Assembly (NCBI GenBank): GCA_024698505.1
Contig: JAILRE010000026.1
Location: forward strand, 1-60,560
DNA: 60,560 nucleotides
DNA from: Clostridiales bacterium
Lineage (GTDB): Bacteria; Bacillota; Clostridia; Christensenellales; CAG-138
Direction: 5' to 3'
This document shows, one piece after another, positions 27,520 through 35,639 of this stretch; position 1 is the first letter of the stretch; every line of letters starts with the position of its first letter. The notes below the pieces were generated by a model. It made no database searches and was not told where the DNA came from. It worked only from the letters and a program-made list of their open reading frames with translations. The position numbers and the translations under genes are program-made.

Positions 27520-29383
27520 AACGGGCGCGGAACGCCCCGAAAACGGAAAGAACGCAAGCCTCAATTCCTCCATGCTCGCGATGTTTCTATCGGCGCTGGT
27601 GGTCTGTATCCTGCTTACGATAATCCTGTTTTCGCTGATGGGCAAGCCCGTTTACAAGAGGATGGTATCAAGGGAGATGCTTCCCCAGGCAAGGTCCATC
27701 GCTGAGGGCGCCCTCAAAAGGATCGAGGGCAATATCTCCGAGGACGCCTTCCGCTTCATGATGAATTCGTCCGACGCCGCAGTCGTCGTGCTCGACGATC
27801 AGAAGAACCCGTACGCGCTCTCCGAAAAGCGCGACGGAAAGGAAGGCGGGCTCCCCGGCAGGCCGGACGACGGGCACCTTTCCCCGCAGGATAACGAACC
27901 GCCGATAGATCCCGAAGGGAATATCGGCAGCAAATTCGACGAGTACCTCAACGCCTGCCGCGCGCTCTATGAAAGGGTCGCCTCGGAGAACGGCGACGGA
28001 TATATAGGCAACGATCCGAAGCTCGGCGCGATAGCCGCAGTGCCCATAATCGACGGCGAATCGAATATAAGGGGCGCCGTGTTCATGATAAAGCCCATGC
28101 ACGACGTCACGGAGACCTCGAAGAGTCTTCTCGTAGTGCTTGTGATAAGCTCGCTCATCGCCGCGATAGTCATGATCGCGCCGATATATCTGCTTTCAAG
28201 AAAGCTGACGAAGCCCCTGAAAAACCTCACGAGCGCGGCGGCGCAGCTCTCCGCGGGCAACTATTCCGAAAGAGCGAAAGTCGAGGGCTCCATGGAGGTC
28301 TGCGAGCTTGGCGAGACTTTCAACTTGCTTGCTGACAATCTGCAGGCGAACATTGGCGAACTCACCGTCGAAAGGAACCGTCTGAGGGCCATACTGGACG
28401 GCCTCGGCGAGGGCATAATCGCATTCGATACCGAGGGCGGCGTCACGCAGTACAACAGCTCCGCGGTAAGGCTCATGGGCGGCAGCGAAGGCGGGGATAT
28501 CCGCGGGCTCCATTGCTTCGCGGAGGTCTGCGATATGGCAAGAAAGGCCATGTCCGAAAAGAACGGCGTCGTCGAAGTGAAAAAATGCGGCGAGCGCGCA
28601 ATAAGGGTAAGCCTCGCCTCGATCGAGGAAGAGAACGGCCAGGTGGCGGGCGCGGTCGCGCTGCTCATGGATATCACCGAAGCGGAGCGCCTTGAACAGA
28701 CGCGGCGCGATTACGTCGCGAACGTCAGCCACGAGCTCAGGACGCCGCTCGCCTCCATACGCGGCATAGCCGATATGCTAAACGACGGCCTCGTCAAAAA
28801 CGAAACCGACAAGGCGCGCTACTACGGCTATATGCTGAAGGAGAGCATGAGGCTCTCCACGCTGATAAACGACCTGCTGGAGCTTTCGAGGCTCCAGAGC
28901 GGCGGCGTCGCGCTGAAGCTCACGAGGGTCGAGCTCGGCGATCTGATCGCGGACGTCGTCGACAGGACGAGGGAGCCCGCGGCGGAACGCGGCATGAGCG
29001 TCGTTTCGCTCGTTCCCGAGGGCAAATTCTACGCCAACAGCAATCCCGACAGGATGGAGCAGGTGTTGATCTCCCTGTTCGACAACGCCGTCAAGCACGG
29101 AAGCGAGGGCGGAAGCATCGAGGTCGGTATCGCGGACTGCGGCGACAGGTGGGAGATCTCCGTAAGGAACCCCGCCGAGATCGAAAAGAAGGATCTCGAG
29201 CATATCTTCGAACGCTTCTACAAGGCCGATATCGCCCACACAGGCGAGGGCACCGGCCTCGGCCTTGCAATAACGGAGGAGGTGCTTCGCCTAATGGGCG
29301 AGACAATCCGCGTAAAGTACGAAAACGGCGTGATATGCTTCACCTTCACCGCCGCAAAATACACGGGCGGCACGAAAAAATAA
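27506..29383 (+). CDS. Sensor histidine kinase (PhoR/WalK-like layout)
   Basis: The product has 625 residues. Helix 1 is at about 22-45, an extracytoplasmic sensor region at 46-206 and helix 2 at about 207-230. Then follow HAMP (231-283), PAS (about 290-395), the dimerisation domain with phospho-His H409 in SHELRTPLAS, and an ATPase domain with GEGTGLGLAI near the C-terminus. It partners the overlapping response regulator. The sensor region contains a Pro/Gly/Asp-rich loop (about 108-140) without a domain I recognise. The signal is unknown. Confidence 0.95.
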   Translation: MKNSKTGAERPENGKNASLNSSMLAMFLSALVVCILLTIILFSLMGKPVYKRMVSREMLPQARSIAEGALKRIEGNISEDAFRFMMNSSDAAVVVLDDQKNPYALSEKRDGKEGGLPGRPDDGHLSPQDNEPPIDPEGNIGSKFDEYLNACRALYERVASENGDGYIGNDPKLGAIAAVPIIDGESNIRGAVFMIKPMHDVTETSKSLLVVLVISSLIAAIVMIAPIYLLSRKLTKPLKNLTSAAAQLSAGNYSERAKVEGSMEVCELGETFNLLADNLQANIGELTVERNRLRAILDGLGEGIIAFDTEGGVTQYNSSAVRLMGGSEGGDIRGLHCFAEVCDMARKAMSEKNGVVEVKKCGERAIRVSLASIEEENGQVAGAVALLMDITEAERLEQTRRDYVANVSHELRTPLASIRGIADMLNDGLVKNETDKARYYGYMLKESMRLSTLINDLLELSRLQSGGVALKLTRVELGDLIADVVDRTREPAAERGMSVVSLVPEGKFYANSNPDRMEQVLISLFDNAVKHGSEGGSIEVGIADCGDRWEISVRNPAEIEKKDLEHIFERFYKADIAHTGEGTGLGLAITEEVLRLMGETIRVKYENGVICFTFTAAKYTGGTKK

Positions 29384-29403
29384 AGGCACGATCAATAAAA
29401 GAC

Positions 29404-29441
29404 AACCGGATGCGCTCCCGCGTCCGGCTTGCCTTTTTTTA
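29404..29441 (+). terminator. Terminator of the two-component operon
   Basis: The stem ccggatgcg / cgcgtccgg (one G-T pair) is followed by a run of seven T. Confidence 0.78.
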
Positions 29442-29456
29442 TTCGTGTGATATAAT
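29429..29456 (+). promoter_or_regulatory. Promoter of the radical SAM gene
   Basis: TTGCCT (29429-29434) and TATAAT (29451-29456) have a 16-bp spacer. The -35 box overlaps the end of the upstream terminator. Confidence 0.6.
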
Positions 29457-29486
29457 GATCGGGAAAAAAAGGAAGGGAGGTACGAT

Positions 29487-30383
29487 ATGTCATACTGCTT
29501 CGAGTGCCCCGTCATGTGCGGCGCGGATCGTGAAAACGGCGAGGTCGGCGTATGCTGCGCGGGCGGCTGTTCGTTCGTCGCGCGGGCGGCAAGGCATTAT
29601 TATGAGGAACCTCCCATCTCCGGCACGCGGGGAAGCGGCGCGATATTCTTCACCGGCTGCAATATGCGCTGCGTATTCTGCCAGAACCACGAGATAAGCC
29701 GCGGCTTGCCCGAGGATACCGCTTCGGCAAGGCCCGTCGATGCGGAGAGCCTCTGCGATACCATGCTCAGGCTGCAGGAGCTCGGAGCGCACAACATAAA
29801 CCTCGTCACGCCCACGCCCCACGTAAGGCTCATAGAACGCGCCCTGCCGCTTGCCAAGGCAAGGGGGCTCGTTATCCCGATAGTCTGCAACACGAACGGC
29901 TACGAGCGCGTGGAGACGCTTAAACGCCTCGAAGGCCTTATAGATATCTACCTGCCCGATCTCAAATACGTTTCGCCGAGGCTCGCCGAAAGGTACAGCG
30001 GCAGGAGCGATTATTTTGAGTTCGCGGGCCCCGCGATAAAGGAGATGCACCGCCAGGTCGGCTGTCTTGAGCTCGACGGGGAGGGCATGGCAAAACGCGG
30101 GCTGATAGTGCGCCATCTCGTACTGCCCTGCGCGGTCGACGAAACGAGGCGCGTGCTCGATTTCATAAAGGCCGAGCTTCCCTTGGAGACCTGCATTTCG
30201 CTCATGAGCCAGTACACGCCCATCCCGGGCATGAAGCGCCCGCTCGATCGAAGGCTCACCAAGGCCGAGTACAGAAGGGCGAAGGAGTACGCGGTCTCGC
30301 TCGGATTCACAAACGTCTTCGTTCAGGAGCTCTCCTCCGCAGAGAAGGAGTTCACGCCCGAGTTCGACGGTTATTTCGAATGA
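29487..30383 (+). CDS. Radical SAM protein, PflX/pyruvate-formate-lyase-activase-like
   Basis: The product has 298 residues. The radical SAM 4Fe-4S motif is CNMRCVFC (C58, C62, C65). The N-terminus has additional cysteines (C4, C7, C11, C23, C24, C28), which is common in the PflX-like group of uncharacterised activases. The core continues with NINLVTPTPHV and DIYLPDLKYV. No glycyl-radical enzyme gene lies nearby, so a target cannot be named. A strong AAGGGAGG precedes the ATG. Confidence 0.88.
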   Translation: MSYCFECPVMCGADRENGEVGVCCAGGCSFVARAARHYYEEPPISGTRGSGAIFFTGCNMRCVFCQNHEISRGLPEDTASARPVDAESLCDTMLRLQELGAHNINLVTPTPHVRLIERALPLAKARGLVIPIVCNTNGYERVETLKRLEGLIDIYLPDLKYVSPRLAERYSGRSDYFEFAGPAIKEMHRQVGCLELDGEGMAKRGLIVRHLVLPCAVDETRRVLDFIKAELPLETCISLMSQYTPIPGMKRPLDRRLTKAEYRRAKEYAVSLGFTNVFVQELSSAEKEFTPEFDGYFE

Positions 30384-30395
30384 AACCAGAATCAA

Positions 30396-30434
30396 AATAC
30401 CGGCGGTCCCGAATGACCGCCGGTATTCTTTTTA
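30396..30434. terminator. Bidirectional terminator, radical SAM / spoIIE
   Basis: A perfect 13-bp stem (aataccggcggtc / gaccgccggtatt) has CTTTTT after it on the plus strand. It sits between two convergent genes. Confidence 0.88.
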
Positions 30435-32198
30435 CGCGCTCTTTTTTTCCTTCTCTTCTATCCTTGCGAGGAGCACCGTCATATCGTCGCGGCTGCCGCG
30501 CTTTTGCGCCTCTTCGAGCAGGGCGTGAGCGGAGATATCGGGATCGCCGTAGCCGAGCACGTTTTGCGTTATCGCCTTGACCAAGCCGCTTCCGAGAGCG
30601 TCCGAAACGCCGTCGGTCATCATTATCACCGTGTCGCCGGGCTTCAGCGCGATGCGCTTCGTGCCGCCGCCCGCGCTCTCGATAATGCCTATCGGAAGCG
30701 CCTCCGTATAGAGGGGGCAGACCTTTCCGCCGCGAAGCACGAAGCTTTTGGGCGCGCCGTTCTTGCAGAGCTTCGCCGTGCCGTCCCGAAGGTCGATCAT
30801 AAGCGCGTCGAGCGTGGCGTACATGTCGGTGTTCGCCCGGCGGGACATCAGGTCGTTCACGCATTTGGCGGCCTCGCCAAGCTCAAATCCAACCGATATG
30901 AGGTCGGTCAAAAGCGCGAGCGCGGAACGGCTCTCGTTCGCGGCGTCGCTGCCCGAGCCCATGCCGTCGGAGAGCGCGAGCAGCGCGGCAGAGCCGAAGC
31001 TCAGCACGGAAAGGCTGTCGCCCGAGTCGCCGCCCTGATATTTCGCGCTTTTTGCGGAGCCGTATTCGAGCCGGTATTTCGTCCTGCCGACGGGCTCTAT
31101 CCCGCTCAGCGCGCGCCTCAGCGTGCCCGATACGGCGAAGAGCAGACGCCCTACCTCGCCGCCGTAGACCCGCGCAAGCTCCGAAAGCACCTCGCAGAGC
31201 GAAGCCGCGCGTAGCTGAAGCCTGCCGTATTTCGTGTTGGAGGGCCTTGATTGAAGTACGCCCTCCGCGCCGCAGTAGAGCCTCGTCGGGACGGCGGCGA
31301 ATATCCCGCCCGCCAAAGCCAGTTCGGCGAAGCCGAGCACGCCGACTCCGCCTATCAGGGCGCGGATCAGAGCGCCGACCCCGCAGAAGGCGGCAAGGCT
31401 CGTCCATTTGCCGAAAACACGCACCGAAGCCGCAACGAGCGTCATCCCCGCGAGCACGGAAACAAAATGCAGGTCGCCTCCCATTGCGAGAGCGCGCCCC
31501 GCGGCGACCGTCACCGAGAGCGCAACTGAAGCGGGCCCCAGCCTGTACGCCGCGAAAAGCGCGCATGCGCCCGCGAATATCATGGCGGGGCTTTGGCCGA
31601 AGAGGCGGAAGCTCCGCATGGAGAGCGTTATGAGGCCGAGCGTCGCCGCGAGAGTGAGAAGCTCCGTATCGGTCAGCTCCCGCCCCGAAACGAACGTGCG
31701 GAGCGCGTGCAGGCCGCATCCCATAACGACGGCGCCAAGCACCGAGACCGTCGCAGAGCCTATATAGAGCGGGAATGAACCCCTTTGAAATACCGCCGCC
31801 GCGGAAAGGAACAACGCCTCCGCGAAGAAGCCAGCAAGCAGGCGGTAGAGCTTGTGAAGGCCGCCCTTTTCGTTGACGAACCAGATGAAAACTCCGAGCA
31901 GGGCCGCAGATACCGCATAGCCGAAGGCTCCCGTTACAGCATAGCCGACGGCGGCTCCCAACGCGCCAAAGTAGGGATCCGCCCCCGAATACCAGCAGGC
32001 GAGCACGCAGGCCATTCCGAAGGGGGATATGCCCTCAAACGGAGCAAACGACGCCAACAGCAGAGATATAAGCGCGAGCGCGGAATCGAATATGAGGAGC
32101 GATAATGAAAAAGCCCGCTCCCTGGGCTTGGCTTTGGCGCCGGCTTTAACGGGCGTGACGGCGGCGCCTTCCGCAATCCTCTTTATCGAACCCTCCAT
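30432..32198 (-). CDS. spoIIE: SpoIIE-like sporulation phosphatase (PP2C) with membrane domain
   Basis: The product has 588 residues. A short basic N-terminus is followed by about ten hydrophobic helices (about 30-290), a linker region and a C-terminal PP2C phosphatase (about 385-585). Metal-binding aspartates are in LSDGMGSGSDAANESR, MMTDGVSDALG and GSRDDMTVLLARI. In Bacillus SpoIIE dephosphorylates SpoIIAA to activate sigma-F in the forespore. The protein is some 240 residues shorter than that of B. subtilis, because the middle region between helices and phosphatase is reduced. The start at 32198 is supported by CGGAGG seven bases upstream; the longer frame runs into the SRP RNA gene and is not used. 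Confidence 0.9.
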   Translation of the reverse strand: MEGSIKRIAEGAAVTPVKAGAKAKPRERAFSLSLLIFDSALALISLLLASFAPFEGISPFGMACVLACWYSGADPYFGALGAAVGYAVTGAFGYAVSAALLGVFIWFVNEKGGLHKLYRLLAGFFAEALFLSAAAVFQRGSFPLYIGSATVSVLGAVVMGCGLHALRTFVSGRELTDTELLTLAATLGLITLSMRSFRLFGQSPAMIFAGACALFAAYRLGPASVALSVTVAAGRALAMGGDLHFVSVLAGMTLVAASVRVFGKWTSLAAFCGVGALIRALIGGVGVLGFAELALAGGIFAAVPTRLYCGAEGVLQSRPSNTKYGRLQLRAASLCEVLSELARVYGGEVGRLLFAVSGTLRRALSGIEPVGRTKYRLEYGSAKSAKYQGGDSGDSLSVLSFGSAALLALSDGMGSGSDAANESRSALALLTDLISVGFELGEAAKCVNDLMSRRANTDMYATLDALMIDLRDGTAKLCKNGAPKSFVLRGGKVCPLYTEALPIGIIESAGGGTKRIALKPGDTVIMMTDGVSDALGSGLVKAITQNVLGYGDPDISAHALLEEAQKRGSRDDMTVLLARIEEKEKKSA

Positions 32199-32343
32199 TT
32201 TCGGCCTCCGTTTTTTTCCTAATATAAGGCGGGAAAAGGCTTTGCTTTGTCGCCGCGGGGGAGAGGATGCTGGTGAAAAATGCCGCAAACGCGCAAAGAA
32301 AAAACTTCGGCAAAAGTACCGAAGTTTCTCTTTCATTATAAAA

Positions 32344-32613
32344 GCCGTGCACCCACCCTTCGACAAGTCCGTCCCCGAGCGGTATTCCGACAGGCGGCTC
32401 CCGTCAGGCGAACCCGCGGCACACCGAACTATCCGCTTAATGCTGCTTCCGTCAGGACCTGACATGGTTCACGGCGCTCGATTGCACAGGACCCGACGAT
32501 CAATACTCCTTATCGACTCCGGCCTCGCAAACGTCTGCCTCGGGGTGGGAATTAGACCCTGCTGCGGCGGATTGCAGGAAAAGGGCACCGCCAACTCCCC
32601 GTTTAGCACGGCA
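32344..32613 (-). ncRNA. ffs: Signal recognition particle RNA, large bacterial type
   Basis: Read on the minus strand, the transcript begins gccgtgctaaacgggg and contains the universal SRP loop core catgtcaggtcctgacgg followed by aagcagcattaag. It ends gggtgcacggc followed by TTTTATAATG. The 5' gccgtgc pairs with the 3' gcacggc. About 270 nt with an Alu domain is the Bacillus scRNA type. It guides Ffh-bound ribosomes to the membrane. Confidence 0.97.
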
Positions 32614-32619
32614 AAGAGC

Positions 32620-32648
32620 ATTATAACCGATGGGAGCGATAATTGCAA
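32620..32648 (-). promoter_or_regulatory. Promoter of SRP RNA
   Basis: On the minus strand TTGCAA (32643-32648) and TATAAT (32620-32625) have a 17-bp spacer, placing the transcription start at about 32613, where the mature 5' end is expected. Confidence 0.9.
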
Positions 32649-32684
32649 GCTATATTTTCACAGACGTTTTCAAAATACGGGGAG

Positions 32685-33791
32685 TCACGCGTTCCTTCGG
32701 ACGAGCCTTGAAACGAGCGCAAGCAACGCGCCCTCCGCAGCAAGCAGCGCGCAGAATACGAGCTTGCCCGAGGCCGCCGCGATAAGCTGCCCCTGCGGAG
32801 TGAATTTGGCAATGAGACCCAGCGCGGGGGAGAGCGAGCCGAGCTCCGCGAAGCACCCGCCCAGTATGGAGGTGACGAGCGCTATGAAGGGCGAGGCCAT
32901 GTCGATCCTGCCGGAGCCGCCGACCTTGGCAAGCAGCAGGCAGAGCCCCGTCAGGCAGAGGGAATACGAAACGAGCCCGAGCGCCAATGGCAGGCTCCTT
33001 TCGGGGGCTATCGCAAAGGCGGGGACGGAGTAGATAAGGCAGAGCCCGAAGACCGCCGCGATATCGCTTGAGAAAGCGAGCGATCCGCCGTGACGGACGG
33101 AACACAGCCTTCCCGCAACGAGGCGCGACTCCCTTGCGCCGAACTGCTTTGTGAGCGTCAGCACGAGGAGCATCAATGCCAGCGCGGCGAAGCCCTCGTA
33201 CCCGGGGAAGCCCTTTCCGAAAACCGCCCTGTCGGCCGACGAACCGCCGACCTCGACCACCCTGTACAGAGTGGGGGAACGGAATTCCATTTCGTATTCG
33301 TCGAAGCGGGAGATATCGTACCCCTCCGAAACGAGGGCGGCCTTTGCGCGAAGCTCCGCACGGAGGAGTATCATCTTGCCCGAAACGGTCTCGCGGATCA
33401 TATCCGCGGAGACGGAGCCCGGCGCAGTCACTACCCTTATGAGCCCCGAAGCGTTGTCCCCGGCGACGCGGTCGTCGTAATCCGCGGGAATGACGATCAA
33501 AGCCTCCGCATTGCCCGCGGAGATCTCGTCCTCGGCCTCCGCAACGGAGGCGGGGAACAGGGCTTTTATACCCGGAGCCGAGGAAAGGGACTCCGTCAGC
33601 TTCTTCGAGTATTCGCCGCCGCACTCGTCCACAACGCAGACGTTCACCTCCGAAGCGGCGGAAGCAGTTACCGCCGCCCTTACGGCGAAGAGGCACAAAG
33701 CGAGTATCAGGAGCGAGAGCGGCATGAGCAGGGGCCTTCCTCCGAAGAGGACGGAAGCCTTCATGCAGGCAAGCGAAAACAGCTTTTTCAT
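32685..33791 (-). CDS. ABC-2 type permease, subunit 2
   Basis: The product has 368 residues starting MKKLFSLACMKASVLFGG. One N-terminal helix is followed by a ~150-residue extracytoplasmic region and then five or six helices at the C-terminus, the usual ABC-2 membrane plan (YhgE/YhfE-like). The longer frame at its 5' end only reads through the upstream gene. The start overlaps the upstream stop by four bases (ATGA). It forms an exporter with the paralogous permease and the ATPase upstream. Confidence 0.85.
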   Translation of the reverse strand: MKKLFSLACMKASVLFGGRPLLMPLSLLILALCLFAVRAAVTASAASEVNVCVVDECGGEYSKKLTESLSSAPGIKALFPASVAEAEDEISAGNAEALIVIPADYDDRVAGDNASGLIRVVTAPGSVSADMIRETVSGKMILLRAELRAKAALVSEGYDISRFDEYEMEFRSPTLYRVVEVGGSSADRAVFGKGFPGYEGFAALALMLLVLTLTKQFGARESRLVAGRLCSVRHGGSLAFSSDIAAVFGLCLIYSVPAFAIAPERSLPLALGLVSYSLCLTGLCLLLAKVGGSGRIDMASPFIALVTSILGGCFAELGSLSPALGLIAKFTPQGQLIAAASGKLVFCALLAAEGALLALVSRLVRRNA

Positions 33792-34966
33792 GCGCGCCTC
33801 CTTGCTCTCAGTATCAGAAGCGAGACGAAGGCAAGCGCGGCCGCCGCCGCGGCGTAAGGGATGAGCCTCGGCGCGAGATCCGCAAAGCTCCTGCCCATGG
33901 AGGCGTACTGCATGGAGCTTACGAGCATGTGGGGGAGCATTGCGCGCGAAAGCGGCGCGATCCATGCGGGCAGCAGGGAGAAGGGATAGAGCGCCCCGCC
34001 GACCGTGAGTATCAGCAGCATTATCAGATTGCCCGCCAGCTGGGAGGCGGAGGCCGTCCTGCATATCACGGAAACGAACAGGAACAGCGCGAACGAGAGA
34101 TCGAACAGTATTATAAGCGTGGGTATCAGCACCGAAAGGCCGCCGATACCGAGTATAAGAAGCACCGCGGCGCAGGGTATCGCCGTCATTGCAAACGCCA
34201 CGACGAGCTTTGAAAGCAGGGCTTCCGCAAAGCTTCCGCCCGCCGTTCGGTATCTTGCGATAAGCCCGGCCTCGGTCTCCTCGGAGACGGACCTCAGCAC
34301 GCCGAGCGGTATGAACATGAGCAGCATGGAGAGTATGCTTGAAGCGAAGAAGAGCTTTGAGGTATCGAAGCCCTTTTTATAGACTCCCGCGAGCTCGAAA
34401 AAATCGAGCCTGCCGAGCGCGTCCTCAAGGGCGGCGGTGGAGTATTCGTAATAGACCTCCTCCATGCGCTCGCCGTCAAGCTCGCCGTACTTTACGCGCG
34501 CGGCGGCGTAATGCGCGCGCTGGTTCTCCTCCAGTATGCCGACAAGCGAAGTGAACGCCGTCTTCACCATGGCGGCCTCCTGCGGCATATCCCTGTTCAG
34601 CGCGATCAAAACGTCCGTATCGCGCATATCGTAAAGGTCGTAGAAAAAGTCCTTCGGTATGGTCACGACGGCCGCGCAGCCGAGCTTTGTCAGCTCCTCG
34701 TCGGTGCGGCCCTCCGCCCTTATTACGGAATCGAAAAGGGAGATCCCGTCGAGCTGAGTCGTCACCATGCGGCTCATAATGGTCTGATCCTCGTCGCGGA
34801 CGGCGATATCGAACGGTCTTAGCATATCGTCCGCCGAGGCAAGCGTGCGCATACCGAAAAACATTATAAAGATCAGCAGGACGGGCAGCGCCAAAAAGAC
34901 GATCGAGCGCACGCCCCCGCCGGTCAAAAGCCTTATGTCCTTTTTCAGACAGGCCGCGAATCTCAT
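33788..34966 (-). CDS. ABC-2 type permease, subunit 1
   Basis: The product has 392 residues. The first helix is at about 20-42, followed by an extracytoplasmic region with FDIAVRDEDQTIMSRMV and then a six-helix C-terminal block. It overlaps the ATPase gene (stop/start) upstream and the second permease downstream. The gene order ATPase-permease-permease indicates one exporter; the substrate is unknown. High GC and Arg/Ala-rich codon use match its neighbours. Confidence 0.85.
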   Translation of the reverse strand: MRFAACLKKDIRLLTGGGVRSIVFLALPVLLIFIMFFGMRTLASADDMLRPFDIAVRDEDQTIMSRMVTTQLDGISLFDSVIRAEGRTDEELTKLGCAAVVTIPKDFFYDLYDMRDTDVLIALNRDMPQEAAMVKTAFTSLVGILEENQRAHYAAARVKYGELDGERMEEVYYEYSTAALEDALGRLDFFELAGVYKKGFDTSKLFFASSILSMLLMFIPLGVLRSVSEETEAGLIARYRTAGGSFAEALLSKLVVAFAMTAIPCAAVLLILGIGGLSVLIPTLIILFDLSFALFLFVSVICRTASASQLAGNLIMLLILTVGGALYPFSLLPAWIAPLSRAMLPHMLVSSMQYASMGRSFADLAPRLIPYAAAAAALAFVSLLILRARRRA

Positions 34967-35586
34967 TTGAGCCTGCCCTCCGTGAGCGTCAGTATCCTCG
35001 TGCAGACGCCGGAAAGGTCTTCGTCTATGTGACTTATCATGACGACGGCCGCGCCATCGTCGCGAAGCCTCTTTATGATGCCGAGCATCACAGCGGCGGA
35101 TTCCGCGTCCGCGCCGACGGTCGGCTCGTCGAGCAGGAGGAGCTTCGGCGTTATGACGAGCGCGGCGGCCATGTTGAGCCTGCGCTTCATGCCGCCGGAA
35201 TAGGTCTCCACGCGGCTGTTCGCCTTCTCCTCAAGCTTCATCAGGGCCAGGAGCTCGTTTATCCTTTCCCTCTTGCGCTTTCCCGTCACGCCGTAGACCT
35301 CCGCCCAGAATTCGAGGTTCTGCCTGCCGGTAAGGCCGGGGTAGAGCGCGATATCCTGCGGGACGTAGCAGAGGCCCGCCTCGATCGAATCGGAGGCCGT
35401 CCGAACGCCGGAATCGGGCTTCAGGATACCCGCCATTATCTTGACGAGCGTGGATTTGCCCGCGCCGTTCCTGCCGCGAATGCCGAGGGCCTCGCCCGCA
35501 TGCACTTCGACCGAAACGGAATCGAGCACCCTTTCGGAGCCGAGATCCACCATTATGTCCTTAAGGCTCAAAACTGTATCGTTCAT
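34963..35586 (-). CDS. ABC exporter ATP-binding protein
   Basis: This compact 207-residue ATPase has Walker A GRNGAGKST, Q-loop YVPQDIALYPGLTG, signature YSGGMKRR and Walker B LLLLDEPTVGAD. The motifs are complete. It is the first gene of the ABC-2 exporter operon. It ends at GRLK without the C-terminal extension found in antibiotic-resistance DrrA types. No promoter is obvious in the 50 bp upstream, which hold a terminator, so expression could partly depend on read-through. Confidence 0.9.
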   Translation of the reverse strand: MNDTVLSLKDIMVDLGSERVLDSVSVEVHAGEALGIRGRNGAGKSTLVKIMAGILKPDSGVRTASDSIEAGLCYVPQDIALYPGLTGRQNLEFWAEVYGVTGKRKRERINELLALMKLEEKANSRVETYSGGMKRRLNMAAALVITPKLLLLDEPTVGADAESAAVMLGIIKRLRDDGAAVVMISHIDEDLSGVCTRILTLTEGRLK

Positions 35587-35601
35587 AGCAAAAAAGAATG
35601 A

Positions 35602-35629
35602 GCCGATCCCCCGACATAGGGGGATCGGC
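35602..35629 (-). terminator. Terminator after the second zinc-ribbon protein gene
   Basis: An 11-bp stem (gccgatccccc / gggggatcggc) with a six-base loop is followed on the minus strand by CTCATTCTTTTTTGC. Confidence 0.75.
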
Positions 35630-35639
35630 CGCGGTCGTA

